Shown: in pieces, positions 11,218 through 22,968 of the stretch
How positions within the stretch are numbered: position 1 is the first letter of the stretch
Layout: each line of letters starts with the position of its first letter
Notes under the pieces: model-generated
Seen by the model: the letters and a program-made list of their open reading frames with translations, nothing else
The model's database searches: none
Told to the model about the DNA's origin: nothing
Assembly (NCBI GenBank): GCA_030407315.1
Contig: JALQPE010002512.1
Location: 1 to 64,000, forward strand
Reading direction: 5' to 3'
Length of the DNA stretch: 64,000 nucleotides
Origin: Asparagopsis taxiformis
Taxonomy: Eukaryota > Rhodophyta > Florideophyceae > Bonnemaisoniales > Bonnemaisoniaceae
Made by a program: the position numbers and the translations under genes

Positions 11218-11605
11218 ATCAACCTGAAATGGACGTCCGGTGGATGTCCAGCTCAGATGCATTGCTGGCCAGCCCAGAAATTCTACAATTTCAGGCACAA
11301 AAAAATATTGCAAAAAACATCGATTTGGGCAGTCGATTGTGCCGACGGCACACCCCCATCTCAAAAACATGTTCACATGTGCATGTTTTTGAGAATAGCC
11401 CAAATTTTAATTCAAATCAGGGTGTCTTAATTTGGCCACAACGGCCCCAGGAACCGGCCGCCGCCCCGAGTGGGGTTGTCACTGGCTTCTGTAAGCACTA
11501 ACTGTAAGCCAAAATCGCGTCTCACGAAGGGTCGATTTCAGGCTCAATACGCCAGGGACAGGTCTTGGTCCTTGTTCCATCATGGTCCCACCCCACTCTC
11601 TCACG
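11218..11605. repeat. 388-bp insertion bearing the hairpin terminal repeat
   Basis: The segment is present in element A copy 1 and absent from copy 2. It is flanked on both sides by the direct repeat AACCTGAAATGGACGTCCGG. It includes the palindrome-rich end sequence (hairpin 11360-11393). It may be a MITE-like or solo-end insertion, or a duplication by recombination between flanking repeats. Confidence 0.6.
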
Positions 11606-13097
11606 ACCAACCTGAAATGGACGTCCGGTGGATGTCCAGCTCGATTGCACTGCTGGCCAGCCCAGAAATTCTAAAATTTCCGAAAAATCAATTTGGTGGC
11701 CCAGCATCTCCCGTGCCGAAAATTCCCGCACTCACTTCTGATATACGTCTAGATGTGTTTCGCACTTGTACGCATCAGGGAAGGAGTCACGGAAGGTTGA
11801 GACTACGCTACTTGTGTACTGCGTCGTCTGAAATAGCGAGTAGTGTTTGTTGTATAGTTGTGGAGTATGCGTCTAGTGGTTTGTAAAGCTTGCAGAACGG
11901 GATAGGGATGTGGGTGGCCCTATTTTATGAATACATGAGTACCAATATTCAGGGTTGACAAAGCGGAAAGGCATAGGCTCATACATGTTTGAGATTGCAT
12001 AGTGGAGAAAATATTTACATCGAAATTTACATGGAGCAGATGGAGGTTTTAAGGATGACGTATGAGAGGAAGAAAATTGTTCTGTGGTATGAGGATGTGT
12101 TCTGTGGGGGGATGGAATCTATGGATGGTACAGGGGGAGGTGGAAATGTACGGAGTGCGGGTTTAGAATGGAGTGTGATTCGGACAGGAGTGCCGACAAG
12201 CATATTATGGGGATTGGGGAGACGCTGCGGGGTGTTGGGGTAGTGAGGGCAGAGGAGGTGTTTAGGTGGGACCGTAGGAGGGTGCGGTTGAACGCCCCGA
12301 GAGGAGGGGGTTTTAGGAAAGTGAGGAGAAAGAGGGGGAGGGGGTGGCGTCTGTTCTGGCTGTGGTGAGTGGGGATGTGATGGAGAAGAAGGGGGTTATT
12401 GTATTTGGGGAGGGAGGGGAGTGGGAGGATGGGTGCGAAGTGGGGAGTTGATATGTGTTTCAGAGCGGGGAGGTTTCTGGGGAGACGGCGGGGGTGTCAC
12501 CCCGCAGTGCGGGAGCGTGGGCCGGTGGTGGTGGTGTATACGGTATCGAAGATGCGGATGGCGTGGGGGCATGGAGCAGCTGAGGGAGGGAGGGGTGGAG
12601 CAGGTCGGGTACGGGATGGGGAGTGAGAGGTTTTGGAAGAGTAAGCTGCAGGGGAAGTTTGTGTAGAGGGCGAAGGAGAGGGGTTGAAGGTAGAGGAGAG
12701 AGGGTATTGAAGAACAATACGTTGCAAAGGTGATGGGGGAGAGCATGGTCGAGGAGATAGGGGGTGTTTTGCTCTATTCTGAGGTAGTATGAGGACTGGT
12801 TATACGAAATCTGTACGTTAGAGCAGAAAAGTAGGTATGGAATGGAGGTGTGCACCGTGGAAGCGGGGATAGGTAGCTGAAAATGCGTGCTAGAGTGGTA
12901 TTGGGGGTGTTTGAGGTACAGTACGGGGGAGGTGAGCACCAACTGGAAGGGGGTGTGAGCGAGAGGATGAAAAAATTAAAGACAAAATTGGAGTCGACCG
13001 ACAAGGAAAAATAGAGTGGTCGCCGTGATGGATGCGGACATCCATGTCGTGCACGGCGGCAGAAATTTCTGGGGTCGAAATTTTTGAATTTCTGAAC
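11606..13097. other. Non-coding right half of element A copy 1
   Basis: The region is strongly asymmetric: the plus strand is G-rich and the minus strand is pyrimidine-rich between about 12040 and 12970. It matches 48728-50110 in inverse orientation. Open frames on the minus strand are proline/serine/leucine-rich and differ by a 10-base indel between the two copies, so I do not call a gene here. Confidence 0.6.
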
Positions 13098-13324
13098 CGG
13101 CGCCCGTCCTAGGTGGACATAGACATGGCGGAAGTCCATCCCGAGGGGGACATCCGTGGTACTAGAAACAATGAATGTCGCCCTAGTAATACTAGACGTA
13201 CTAGACCGCATGGACGTCCGGTTCTAGGCGGACATCCAAAAATACTGGAGAACATGGACGTCCGCCTAGTAATACTAGGTGTACTAGAGGTTGTGGACGT
13301 CCGCGTCCATTTCCGAGAACACAG
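13098..13324. repeat. Subterminal array of GGACGTCC palindromes at the right end of element A
   Basis: The words GGACGTCC, GGACATCC and the like recur several times, interleaved with CTAGTA words such as TAGTAATACTAGG. The array ends at the terminus CTGTGTTCTCGG (complement). The same array forms the outer end of copy 2 (48501-48727), and a diverged version forms the left end of element D (37027 onwards). Such arrays are typical transposase-binding regions. Confidence 0.7.
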
Positions 13325-13749
13325 ACGGAGCGAGTGCGAGGAGCCATTGAAGGATGAGGGAAAGCAGGAATGGAGAGAAGCTTGATTGAGTGTACGACCC
13401 CGATAACGACGATACAGAGACGATTAAGATAGATTTATTTCGCTACTGCAGCCTGATAAAGGATCAAACGTGAACAATCCGTTTCAACTCTGATTTCAAG
13501 TTTTTGTTTATTTCTAGACTACTTGACTCAGATCAAGAGTAATACTCGAAATTCAGTTAATTTCTGCGGCCAAATACAATTGCTATACGACGAGTGCATA
13601 CTCAAAGTGGCTAAACAGGTACGAGTTGGTCATGGTGATTACCCCAAAACCACTCAAGTAATAACTACATAATGCTGAAGTCACATACTTCCCAGCATTT
13701 TGCACCAACTCGTGGAGCTGATGCGTACATACCAAATGCGTCTGTATTC
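13325..13749. other. Spacer between elements A and B
   Basis: This is A/T-rich sequence without an open frame of interest. I recognise no element, RNA gene or repeat here. Confidence 0.5.
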
Positions 13750-14060
13750 AACATGAACCACGAATAAGTGGGCTTCGGCCAATGAGTGCACTGCACCTGG
13801 CTTGAGAAACTAGGAATAATACCCGGTATTATTTTGGCCTCCCAAAAGCCAGGTGCACCAACGCCATTGGCCGGTGGTAGTCTGGACAACCTCGGCCAAT
13901 GGGGTTGGTGCACTTGGTCTATACCGACCCAAAATAATACCGGGTATTATTTTGGCCTCCCAAAAGCCAGGTGCACCAACGCCATTGGCTGAGGTTATCC
14001 GAACTACCCCCGGGCAATGGGGTTGGTGCACTTGGTCTACACCCACCAACTTTATACCCG
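13750..14060. repeat. 118-bp hairpin repeats with AATAATACCCGGTATTATT-type palindromes, outer part of element B
   Basis: Two units start with a palindrome at 13815-13833 and 13933-13951. Each is followed by a stretch whose GCACCAACGCCATTGGC arm pairs with a downstream GGCCAATGGGGTTGGTGC-like arm. A third palindrome of the same type lies between the two element B genes (about 17864-17878). Confidence 0.7.
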
Positions 14061-14375
14061 GCCAGACTCCTACTGTTCTCAGGAACTGAAAATTTTGCCG
14101 GGGATAGTAAACGATGTAATATAATACCAGGTTTTACTATCTGCTATCGATTCTTGCATCTACTGAAGAGGTTTAGAATTTGCAGCTCTTGTAGGTAGAG
14201 CTTTCTTTGGAGAATAACTTGCTGCATGTGGTGTTTGTTACATTTGTGAAATTGATCTGACTATATAAAGAATCCATGCAGTATCTCTTTTATCATGTTC
14301 TATTGGAATTGTGTTTATTACTCTACTGATTCATACCCAACTAAGGCTTCAACACGGCTGGACAGATGCCCTTCA

Positions 14376-17300
14376 TCACTTCAATTTCGAATTGCCCTCC
14401 CAATGTCCAACGACATATTCTCCTTCTTCACTTTGATGCTGCTCAGTTTTGAGGAATATGTGAGATCGGATCGGGAACTTGTATTGAAGACCCTTATTGC
14501 TCTCAAATCCTTCCTCGTGGTGATAAACATCCCCTCGGCAGACAAGAACAGAATATGGTGGTACTTCACACCTCTTCATTGGAACTCTGTATAACTCTCT
14601 GTTGGGATGGGATAAACAGACATGACTGTAGGGTGCAAGCACGAGGCCGAATCCATCTGCGCCGCTTGACATCATGAAGTAGGATGGCGGAGAAGGGGGA
14701 CTGTTAACTTCATCGATTCCCACTTCATAGTCTGTATGTCCAGCACGAGGTTTAGTCCGCTCTCCAGTCAGCACTAAAGTAGTTCCAGTGCTGGGGAACG
14801 CCATCGGGTCCTTCCCACTAGTCCTCAATTCCAAACCTTCCGCACAAATAACTAGACCGAGCTCAACAATCATCTTCTTCCGATAGAGATTATTTTTGTT
14901 ATCCTCGAGGTCATCACATAAGCTCTTCCGCTTTGTTATAAAGATTCCTCTGCCCTTCTTACCTTCTTCATCAGAGTTTTTCCCATCCATCATAGTCATG
15001 CACCACGGTGTCCAGTCCGGATCTCTGCGGGTGTCACCGGATTCAGAGTTCTTCTTGGCATCCTCGAGACGTTCCTCAAACAACGCAGAAAAATGAAGGA
15101 GCAGTTCGTGGATCGCATCTGCAGTAGTAGAAGACTTGAATATTCCGTCCAGAATTGTAAACCCAACCAAGTCTATTTCATTTCGTTTCTCTCGGAAATA
15201 AGCCCTCGAGAGAAACTCAGCGGAAACATTTTGTGCCGAATAGGCACTCGCTGCTGCTTCAGCGACCTCGGCTCGAAGCGTATCGACCAGTTTCCCATTC
15301 ACATAGTATTTCATTCGACTGTCGGGATGAATGATAACAGGCAGTTTCGCTTCTATACCTTCCTCCACATCTTTGTCAGGGACATCATTTTGTTGCCTGT
15401 CCGAATACTGACCTCCTTGAACCGCGTGGACTGCAGCGTCTTTGCCGGATTGCAAATTTGCGTCTTCACGCATCTTGAATGTTCGGGACATTCTTCGCGG
15501 ACATCTTTCGTTCCAGACCCATCGCTCTTCCTAGATTCAGGACCTCCTTCACCATCTCGACCAGTTCTTGGATGACCAACTGACATATTCGCCGGCGACT
15601 TTCCACCCTGCTCTGGTCTGAGCGTGGCACTTCCGGCTGCCACTGGGCTAGGTGATTGTTGCAGGTCATTTTCATCACCGTGGTCATTTCTTCCTCGATT
15701 TGCACCAGTTGGTTCAAGCTCTTGAGTTCCTACGTTCTTCTGCAACACATCCCCAACTTCACAATCTCCAGGTTTCGAAGAATTGTTCTCGGTAGGCGCA
15801 GTAGGCACTGCGCGGTCCGTTGTAACCTGCTTTGCGCTTTCGGAATCTGCCGCTTTCCCTGTCGCCTCTTCACCAACCTGTGTTGCAGCACCGACCTCAG
15901 CGTTAACACGATCCGATATTTCCAGACTGCCCTGTGTCTGCTGTTGGGTAAGTACATTTGGACTCTGTACCACGTCCGAGCGATCAATGGCAGCATTTGA
16001 AGTATCACCATACGATGCGGATTGTTGTCGTGGTTGAGGTGCAGTATTCCCTTCCAAGGATTTTCGCCTAGTCCGCCTTTCCTGCACACCTATTTCAGGC
16101 GCGACGGAATGGTCGAGAGAGTCATCCGATAGAATTGGGCCGTTGAAAACCACATAACGGATTTCTTTCATCATAGACCGCGTCAATGCTGCACGTATAC
16201 CTCTCCCAGTTGGTGCGTCGGAAGGATAGAAATCTTTGAGGACAGTCAAAATGCGATATCGTATGGTTTTTCGTGTTCGTCCACCTGGCTCCGGTACTTC
16301 ATGTAACTTCCTGAAACATGGATGAGGTGAGGAATGCCAGGAGTTTTCTTTCCGTACAGCTTTCTCAAGTATGTCATATATTTCACACATGCTGTAGCAC
16401 CACTTTTGCGCGCATGTCTTTAGACTTATACCACCATCTCCTTTCCTACGTTTCTACATCGTCCACATTGCAGTGAGCTCTAGAATGACAAGTTTGGTGT
16501 CCACCGAAGCTTTTCGAAACGCAGAAGCGAATAGGACGTCCACAGTGCATCCCTGCATATTCTTCGAGTCTGGCGGACTAGTTTCAGTTGCAAATCGACT
16601 TGGGATAGCTGACCAATGTTCGAACGCCGGGTTATTTACGTCTCCGAAGCCCTGCGCAATCGAAACGTACTTCATCATGATTCCTTCCTGACAACCTGGA
16701 ATGACCTTGTTCTCGACTACAACTTTTGTGCACACATTTACCTTCGCCTTCATCAAGCCCTTCATCATCATGAACTTCATGACCGTACAGACGTGGTCAG
16801 TAATAGAAACTTCTATCACGTCATGAGTCTTTTCGTTCAGCTTCTGCGATATTCGCATCACTTCAAGAGGATGAAACATTTCACGGGTTCCAGGTGGTCG
16901 GATGAAGTCAACGCTAATGCTCCTCAGTCTCCATCGATCAGCAACTGTCGGTTTGTTTTCCACAATCGACTGCAAAGCGCTGATACGATGACCTCCATCA
17001 ATGCACTGCAGTTTCTTCCGTCCGTCTGACCCCATTGTTTCACAGATGGTCATTCGGGTGCCAGTTTCCAGAAACCCCTCGGTAGATATTTTGCTGACCA
17101 GATCGCGCACTCTGGCCTCCTGCACAAGACGAGAAGTTGATTCCGGTTTGGCAACATCTAGCAGATTGATCATTTTAGGTTCAGTCCTGCATTCGACAAT
17201 GTTGATGTCAATCCCCATCACAGACTCTTCTGATGCTTCCATGCCAGCAGGACTCCCCTCGCCTTCACGGACGTTAGACCTCTCCCTGTTTTTCGATTTC

Positions 17301-17572
17301 ACCGTCCCAGGAGTAGATGGAAAGCGTAGAGTGTTTTTCCCAGATGGTGATATATCACCAAGGGTTTTTGCTGCCTCTATCATGGCAGCGTCTGCTCCCT
17401 GAATGGGTGTCTGGCTATCTGCCGTCTCCCTTCCCGCTGCAGACGGAGCCCCTCCATCAGCAGAACCTCCGGAGGGTGTTTTATCACCGCCTACCGTCGT
17501 TGCAAGTCTCTCTGCAACGCTTTCGACGGTATCCTTTGGTTCCGCAGCGCGCTCAGTGTCGCTTCCGGCCAT
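14376..17572 (-). pseudogene. Element B ParB-like / 2OG-Fe(II) dioxygenase fusion, decayed
   Basis: Three stretches of coding sequence make up one ancient gene. 17572-16454 encodes a ParB-like domain with CIDGGHRISAL at residues 190-200. An in-frame TAG follows at 16454-16456. The same frame then continues to 15353 with a charged, low-complexity linker. A shift in the overlap 15353-15491 leads into the dioxygenase frame ending at 14376. The dioxygenase shows H-x-D (GHTDYE, codons at 14730-14738), a VPPYSVLVCRGDVYHHEEG segment with the distal histidine, and YKFPIR with a candidate 2OG arginine. Domain order and motifs parallel the intact gene of element A (VPPRSVFIGHGHVQHAG). The shift could be an intron boundary that I cannot place, but the stop codon makes this copy inactive. 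Confidence 0.75.
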
Positions 17573-18174
17573 TGCAAAGATTTGGACGCGTAGAGAAGCC
17601 GTTCAGGATGACAAAGACACCTTTTCTCTCCGACTACACGATCAAGAGATATTCCTCTTTCAAGGTGGTATTTGGCGGGAAACGATCTCCCTACACGTCT
17701 AAACGTGAAATATCAGATATTGATCCACCTTCCACGCGCTCCAATTGTATTCGGCCATCTGTCATTCTTCGACGAAAGACTTCCCACACACAATTCCTTC
17801 GTTCCCAAAACCATCCCATTGCCATGAATCATAGTACTCCACTTGTCACTGGAGCCAGAAAACTATACCGGGTATTATTTTCCACTTCATTGGCCAGGTG
17901 CCAGCTCTCCATTGGATTATGCGAACTCAACCTTGTTGAACTAGGAGTCCTGCAACTCGCGGCTCCATCTCTAGTACCAATGGCGTCATACGTACGTAAG
18001 TGCGTACGCTCTTCGCAAAACACACTTTATTTTTGTGCATGGAACAAAATCCCACTCTATTCTTCAAACGACATGTACAAATTTTGTATAGCATTTGTTG
18101 GAAGACTTGATCAGGACTGCTGCTAAATGAATTACGAAAGTTTACTGATGTATTAAACACTGTGCAGGAACACT
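17573..18174. promoter_or_regulatory. Spacer between the two element B genes
   Basis: It holds the upstream region of the ParB-dioxygenase gene and the 3' end of the transposase gene. It contains the palindrome ATACCGGGTAT (17865-17875), the same type as at 13815 and 13933. No RNA gene is seen. Confidence 0.4.
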
Positions 18175-19187
18175 CTATGCTGAACGTGGTGGGTATCCAT
18201 CTTCTCTAGTTAAGACGCTCACTTCACCACCAGAAAGAATATCACTATTGTGCTCTACAATGCCACTTTGTCTATCGTATGAACAAACTCCTGACTCGCA
18301 GTTATGTACGTGCAAAACTTCTCGGACCCCGTCGTTCATTTCAACGTGAACTATAGTATCATTCCCACCTTTCCGGTACATACCGTCTCCAGTGCATGTC
18401 AAGGGAATGCAGACAGCATATGGAGTTTTCTGCTTCCATTTCTTTGCCTTCTTCTCCTCTCCTTGCCCTACCACAATAAAAAAGGACAATGTGACGAAAA
18501 GGACACGTCTAGAACATGTGAATTCCTCCATGCTCGTCCTGCTATGGGCGGGTACTACTATACCAGCATCATACCATCCATCTTTGCACACTGCTTGAAT
18601 GATGCTTCCAGGTTCAGCACGCCCTAACCTCGATTCGCTCTCAGATCCCTCATGGATAGTGCGCACTCTTTGTGCAGCAGTGAGCCACCATAGTCGTTCA
18701 CCATGTTGAGACCCGTTTACCTGTCTGGTTCTGAGAAAAGTTTCAGAAGCTTTACGTATCCTTGCCATCATGACGGTTTCTTCTGCCGGAACATTTTTCG
18801 CGTCTTCAACAGATTCCCCTCGCCACCGCGTGATTGGACAGTGGGCGCTCACCATAGTACTGCTCCTCTCTGATATGAGACGGAATACAGGACTTAAGAA
18901 GCATCTTTTTGCTGCCTCTTCTGTCGCATGTGGACTCTCCGAAATTCCTTTTCCTAGTGCAAAATACACGCGTCTGCAATCGGCAGACGTCCATTGTTTT
19001 GTATTGTGACCTACCGCACCCAGCGTGATGGCTATTCGTGCGAGCCAGTCATCGGCCATGATTGTTGTGAATAATTGAGTCGCAGCAACAGAAGCACTCA
19101 ATCTCGAGAATATCCTGTGAAAATCTCGATGAAGGAGTCCTGTAGGAGCCTTGAAATATGGCTCATCGTGTTCCTCGTTGAAAAACG
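18175..19187 (-). pseudogene. C-terminal fragment of the element B transposase
   Basis: The open frame ends at 18175 and is cut at 19187 by the LTR of copia copy 2, so only about 337 residues remain. It aligns by eye with the last third of the 1267-aa protein at 28166-31969. Shared points are ADDWLARIAITLG versus ADDWQTRVAIVLR, GSIIQAVC versus GAIIHAVC, and the terminus GGEVSVLTREDGYPPRSA versus GGEIYALCRRDGFPPRAA. The N-terminal catalytic part is not in the window. The C-terminal region has no function I can name. Confidence 0.75.
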
Positions 19188-19664
19188 GTTGAAGCACTCA
19201 CTGTAATAGGCCTTGAGGGGCTCAGTTACGTGAGAAAACTTTAACCCTCGATTTCTCCTAGAAGGAGTTCTCTAGGCGCTCCGAAACCTATCTCATCATG
19301 TTCAGCGTGCCCGAATTAGTCCGGTAGCAACTTCTCCGAAGCTTCTACGACCTTTCTTCATGGAGATAATAGCGTCTGAAGTTTCAATTTGTTTGTCAGA
19401 TTTTCAATTAGTAATTAGAAAAGCCAGGATGGGTTGCCATCATGGCACAGGGAAAATGTTATGATTAGTGCACTCGTGTGGACGATATGATAGAGAAGCC
19501 CACGTGTACCAGATTGGCAGCGGGTGCTTACCAGGACAGACTGTCTGGAGCAGCCATGAACAGGCTGTCCTTAGCACCGCCGGCGCACCTCGGCGAGAAT
19601 ACAAATAATGTAGTGAGCTCGCAGATTCAATAAACGCTCGGTAAGCGACCAATTTGTTTGAACA
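19188..19664 (+). repeat. 5' LTR of copia copy 2
   Basis: The first 30 bases are diverged from the family start (GGTTGAAGCACTCACTG), but the rest matches closely and ends TTTGAACA. An AATAAA word near 19629 fits a polyadenylation signal. Confidence 0.88.
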
Positions 19665-19685
19665 GGTTATGGGCCCAGCGCGCTC
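19665..19685 (+). other. Primer-binding site, half initiator-Met tRNA type
   Basis: GGTTATGGGCCCAGCG followed by CGCTC starts right after the LTR and is identical to the site in copy 1. Confidence 0.8.
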
Positions 19686-20086
19686 GTAGGTCGTTTCAAT
19701 ATCTCTCGCGCTTCGGTAAGTGCGTCGTTTGCGTCGGCGTTCTCTTACCTATTTCGTCTCGTTCTCGCCTCGTTTTCTGTTCTCTTTGTTTGCGCGCTCT
19801 TCTTCCGTTCTGCGCCCTCCCGCGCTTCCGCGGTCTTGCTTAGCGTCTCCTCCACGCTCCCGCGGCCATCACCGCGTTCTTCCTCGGCCACTGCGCACCT
19901 CTGTCGCCGCGCCGCACCTCTGTCGCCGCTCCGCGCCGACACTGTGTCATCCTGTCACTGACACTGACATCCTGTCATCCACACTGTGTCACACTGACAC
20001 TCTGTCATCTCGCCATCCGTCTTGGGTCATCGTCATCAGGTGACATCATTCTTTTATCTGGGGTTCGCGTGCGAAGGAAAAAGTTT

Positions 20087-20164
20087 GGCCAGCGTCGTTG
20101 CTGGGGTTTGAACCAAGGATCTATACATCGCCGTGGACCGTCCAACCGACTCGGCTACCGGGCC
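20087..20164 (-). other. tRNA-like sequence in the leader of copia copy 2
   Basis: This is the same 78-base Pol III-box-containing segment as 5487-5564, again antisense to the retrotransposon. A T5 tract (AAAAA on the plus strand at 20078-20082) lies just downstream of it. Confidence 0.4.
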
Positions 20165-20345
20165 ATTCAAGGCCCAATTACTGGAATCGACCTTTGCTTT
20201 TATATTGGCTAGTCTATACCTTTCTCAACTCGGTCCTGCTCTTGTAAGACAGTGACCTTGTCCTGATCGGTATAGCGTTATAGCCTTTACATATCACCGA
20301 ATAAACTCATCGGACGTTTGGTTTTCTCATCAACTCTATCCACAA

Positions 20346-20442
20346 GTAAGTTTATACCTTTCACCTTTCGGTCTATTTCAAGGTTTAGACCTTAGTATTG
20401 ATCGGTATAACTTCTAACTCTCTTGTTCTCTTCTCTCTGCAG
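20346..20442 (+). other. 97-bp leader intron splitting the zinc-finger start codon
   Basis: The intron runs from GTAAGT to TCTCTGCAG, with a CTAAC branch-like motif about 25 bases before the acceptor. Removing it joins A (20345) to TG (20443-20444). Confidence 0.8.
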
Positions 20443-20861
20443 TGTCTAGCAGTGACGAAGACCGCGTGGAACCGCGCACCGACGAGCAGCCTCCCAGGCT
20501 TCGTCGCGAGGGGGAGTCTCTTCAAGACCGGGTCTTCCGCAAAGCCTACAGCATCGCCGAAAGGAGGGATAACAAGAAGAAGTACGCCGCTCACAAGAAG
20601 GCAAACCGCTCGAGGTGTCACCATTGCAACGTCTTTCTCAACTCCGCCGAGTCTAGAGTCGCACACTTCAGCGGCTCTAGACATAAGAAGACTATCGAAC
20701 GCCTCAAGGAAGGTGGTCTCAAGGTCTGCAAGCCCTGCGGTGTCATCGTTCGCACCCAGAGCGAGTTCGACAACCACCTCCGCGGTAGCCGCCACCGTGG
20801 CATCGAGAAGACTCTCAAAGCTGGTAAAGCCTCTAGGGCTTCCTCCTCCTCCGATAAGTAG
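20443..20861 (+). CDS. U1/matrin-type double zinc-finger protein, copia copy 2
   Basis: Exon 2 of the zinc-finger gene; base 1 of the ATG is 20345 in exon 1. The 139-aa product is the same as in copy 1, with both C-x2-C-x12-H-x5-H fingers intact and a stop TAG at 20859-20861. The gag ATG lies 183 bases downstream, so an unspliced or singly spliced message would be bicistronic. A possible acceptor (CTTACTGCAG, ending at 21040) sits five bases before the gag ATG. It could let an alternative splice skip this gene and put gag first. Confidence 0.8.
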
Positions 20862-21044
20862 TACTCCTCTTCTCTAGACACAATAGAAATCTAGCTGATT
20901 TCTCTTTGATAAACCTTGTTTCTTGTTCTCCACTCATCTAGCTCTTAGCTAAAAGTCTCTATCCTATAGATCCCAGCTTGGTCCTAGACGACTATCGGTT
21001 GTCCACTTGGGAAGGGTCGAACAGATAAGACTTACTGCAGAGCC

Positions 21045-22960
21045 ATGGAGAGCAATTCATCCGGCATTCGCATTGAAAAGCTGGATTACTCCAACTTCCA
21101 CTCATGGAAGCAAAAGATGGAGCTCATCCTCGGCCACCGCGAGGTGGACGAAATGATCGACCCTGACCTACGTCCTCTACGCCCTGCAGACCAGGAAGCA
21201 CTGTCCAAGTGGCTTCGCAAAGATAAGACTGCTCGGATGACCATCGGGATCACGTTGTCTGATGAGATGCTCAAGAACGTCTCACACACCACTACTGCTC
21301 TGGAAATGTGGCAGGAGATCTGTAACGTGCACCAAAGGCACACTCTCCTAAACAAACTAGCTGCAAGGCGTGATTTCTATACTGCCACTATGAAGCCCGG
21401 TGAACAGATGCTCGTCTACATTAATCGTGTTCGACAGATGGCCTCGGTCCTCAGCTCTATGGGCGTGATCATCGACGACAAGGAAATGGCTATGGCTGTC
21501 CTCAATGGCCTTCCTTCTTCCTTCCAGACACTCATTACTGCTCTTGATGCTATAGGTGATGAGGATCCTACATTCATCTTCGACAAAGTCCGAAGTCTCC
21601 TTCTTCAGGAGGAACGTAGAGCTTCTATTTTGAAACCTGGAAGCTCTTCTTCTGACTCGGCTGCATTATTATCCAGGTCTGGGAAACAGCCCGGCAGTAA
21701 CCGAAAGAAATGCACTCATTGCGGTCGTACCAACCACACTGAACCGTATTGTTGGCAAAAGTACGGCCGTCCATCCCGCTCTCGGCCCGCACGGTCTAAA
21801 CCTTCTGCTATGGTTACTCTCACCGATTCAGAAGGCAATCCTCCATCAAACTCTGTTTCCGCGTCTACTTTCCATAATGATGAAGAGAAAGAGTATGTTT
21901 GCCTCATGTCAACTACTCCTGGATCTCTTCATACATCAACTTGGTACATAGACTCTGCTGCCACCTCTCACATGACCTTCGATCGCTCCATGTTTGTTTC
22001 CTATAAGGAAATAACACCGTTCTCCGTAACTCTGGGAGATAAGTCTACCTCAATGGCAGTCGGCCCTGGTGATGTTCGTTTAATGATCTCTCTATATGGG
22101 GAAATAAAACAGTGCATACTTCGTGACGTCCTCCACGTTCCCTCTTTTGTATTTTCTCTCATCTCCGTCAGTACCCTCACTACTCGAGGCATATCGGTGC
22201 AGTTCAATAACAGTACAGTCATCCTGACTCAGAACAACAAACCGATAGCCACTGGACGGAGAAGCAAGGGACTCTATGCCATTGATCTCTTCTCGTCAGA
22301 GGCCCCAACAGACCATGTGCAGCAAACAGCCTGTGTGGCCTCGCTACAGCTCTGGCACGAGCGGCTCGGGCATGTCAACAAGTCCGGTATCTCACGCATG
22401 GAACAGCTATCTGCCGTGAAGGGCCTCCGAATCAAATCTCAGAAATCAGATGCAGGTGCCCCATGTGAAGGATGCATAACCGGCAAAATGCCCCGAGCAG
22501 CTATTCCAAAGCTCTCCGAAACGAGAGCATCTGAGCTACTCCAGTTGGTTCACACAGATCTGGCAGGGCCGATGGAAGTACTCTCGAAAGGGGGAGCTCG
22601 ATACTTTGTGACATTCATCGATGACAAGTCCCGATGGCTAACGGTATACCCGCTCCACCGTAAGTCCGATTGCTTCGACTCCTTCCAGAGATTCCTGCGC
22701 ATGGCTGAAACGCAAACTGGTTGTACACTCCGCCAACTACGCTCGGATGGAGGGGGAGAGTTCTTCTCAAACGACTTTACCTCCTTCCTCGACAGCAAAG
22801 GCATCAAACGTCAGACCACCTGTGCATACACTCCGCAACAGAATGGTGTGGGAGAGAGAATGAACAGAACCCTCAAAGATCAAATTCGTGCCATGCTCCA
22901 TCACAGCAACACCCCATTCGAGTTCTGGGCAGAAGCACTCTCCTGTGCTGCCTACATTCG
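21045..22960 (+). pseudogene. Truncated copia Gag-protease-integrase, copy 2
   Basis: The frame starts at the same ATG as copy 1 and is open through Gag, the zinc knuckle CTHCGRTNHTEPYC, the protease site and the integrase core, including the third acidic residue (GVGERMN). After residue 639 (ending AAYIR) the sequence changes to non-copia DNA and a stop follows at 22971-22973. The part encoding RT and RNase H is absent. Confidence 0.9.
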
Positions 22961-22968
22961 CTTTACAC

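Larger units (their letters stand above)
6514..13324 (+). mobile_element. Element A copy 1: large DNA transposon or remnant with a ParB-dioxygenase gene
   Basis: The unit continues from bases 1-36 after removal of copia copy 1. Its right end is CTGTGTTCTCGG on the complementary strand, at 13324. The inverted copy at 48501-54929 is nearly identical and shares both ends, so the unit moved or duplicated as a block. I see no transposase in it, which suggests a non-autonomous element mobilised by relatives or a segment that lost its transposase. A 388-bp insertion near 11218-11605 is missing from copy 2. Confidence 0.7.
19188..22960 (+). mobile_element. Copia retrotransposon copy 2, 3'-truncated
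   Basis: It has a 5' LTR, primer site, leader, zinc-finger gene and gag to mid-integrase, identical or nearly so to copy 1. It stops being copia at 22960, inside the integrase C-terminus, where gypsy-like sequence begins. RT, RNase H and the 3' LTR are missing. Its 5' LTR interrupts the element B transposase gene. Confidence 0.93.

Noticed and set aside
12396..12942. Overlapping Pro/Ser/Leu-rich open frames on the minus strand, also at 48883-49609
   Set aside because: The strand is pyrimidine-rich, so stops are rare in every frame. The two copies differ by a 10-base indel that breaks the frame, which argues against a protein.
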